This document shows, in pieces, positions 6,202-6,464 of a DNA stretch of 6,464 nucleotides. Location of the stretch: assembly GCA_016882345.1 (NCBI GenBank), contig VGQR01000117.1:1-6464 (forward strand). Direction: 5' to 3'. Positions within the stretch are counted from its first letter, which is position 1. Every line of letters begins with the position of its first letter. The position numbers and the translations under genes were made by a program. This DNA comes from Cyanobacteria bacterium K_DeepCast_35m_m2_023 (GTDB lineage Bacteria > Cyanobacteriota > Cyanobacteriia > PCC-6307 > Cyanobiaceae). Below the pieces are notes generated by a model. The model had not been told where the DNA came from and did no database searches. It saw only the letters and a list, made by a program, of their open reading frames with translations.

Positions 6202-6464
6202 AGTCGGCCAGCACCCAGGCCTGGTTGCGCAGCACCCCCAGCAGATTGAGGCGGTTGCTGCGCACGGCCTCGTCATCGGCCATCACCATCACACTCTGCT
6301 CGCCGTCAAAGAAAGCAGCCAGGGCCCCAGCTCCGTTGCTGAGGCCCTGGGCGAGCTCTTGGTAGCGGTTTCCACTCGTGTCGCGTGCGATGGGTTCGAG
6401 CCCGTCCAGCACAGCCAACATGGTATGTTCACTGCTCTGTTCGAACAACGTGTCTGTGACCACA
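6182..6464 (-). CDS. glyS: Glycyl-tRNA synthetase beta subunit, C-terminal end (5' part outside the window)
   Basis: The beta subunit of the bacterial heterotetrameric glycyl-tRNA synthetase, which helps charge tRNA-Gly in the cytoplasm; the beta chain carries tRNA-recognition domains. Only the last 94 or so residues of an expected roughly 700-720 are present. They include an alpha-helical region ending in AAFFDGEQSVMVMADD, VRSNRLNLLGVL and ADFSRISG, which matches the conserved GlyS C-terminus (pattern FFD.V.VM..D...R.NRL.LL, then DFS.I) in the anticodon-binding DALR-like domain. The frame is open to the right edge, so the start lies outside the window. The internal GTG near 6463 is not taken as a start. 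The gene points towards chlP and overlaps it by 11 bases. Confidence 0.92.
   Translation of the reverse strand, partial: VVTDTLFEQSSEHTMLAVLDGLEPIARDTSGNRYQELAQGLSNGAGALAAFFDGEQSVMVMADDEAVRSNRLNLLGVLRNQAWVLADFSRISG

Noticed and set aside
1..6464. Search for a mobile element, CRISPR array, tRNA/rRNA gene, riboswitch or defence system
   Set aside because: Nothing supporting any of these was seen. All sequence is accounted for by core genes and short spacers.

Overview
The window looks like chromosomal core sequence from a picocyanobacterium of the Synechococcus/Cyanobium type. It carries chlP (geranylgeranyl reductase for chlorophyll and tocopherol side chains), so the organism makes chlorophyll. 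It also has a Gram-negative type lipopolysaccharide (LPS) export cluster, a BipA/TypA GTPase with cyanobacterial-looking sequence, a bacterial two-subunit type glycyl-tRNA synthetase, high GC content and very tight gene packing. The lineage call is inference from gene content and style; no rRNA gene or other phylogenetic marker is present.

Layout. Positions 1-4713 hold six genes in one direction on the minus strand. In order of transcription they are a membrane-anchored VanY-type D-Ala-D-Ala carboxypeptidase (4713-3901), typA/bipA (3862-2054), a small DUF309 protein (2019-1621), an LptA/OstA-like periplasmic protein (about 1592-1131), lptB (1134-406), and the start of an LptF/LptG-family permease (409 to beyond the left edge). 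The gaps are 38, 34 and about 28 bases, then two 4-base stop/start overlaps. The distal lpt genes are therefore almost certainly co-transcribed, and the whole block may be one long transcription unit. A 96-base divergent spacer (4714-4809) separates this block from chlP on the plus strand (4810-6192). At the right edge chlP converges on the 3' end of glyS (minus strand, 6464-6182), and the two genes overlap by 11 bases across their stop codons.

Function. The minus-strand block is mostly about the cell envelope: peptidoglycan peptide trimming (VanY), then LPS extraction and transport (LptA bridge, LptB ATPase, LptF/G permease). A translational GTPase linked to stress and ribosome assembly (TypA) and one protein of unknown role (DUF309) sit between them. 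chlP and glyS are separate housekeeping functions.

I saw no mobile element, CRISPR array, tRNA or rRNA gene, integration scar, defence system or clearly new system. The points most worth a second look are a perfect inverted repeat over the two overlapping stop codons of chlP and glyS, a similar small hairpin over the DUF309 stop codon just before lptA, the unusually AT-rich 5' end of typA, and the DUF309 gene placed between typA and the lpt genes. No stretch longer than 300 bases lacks a gene.
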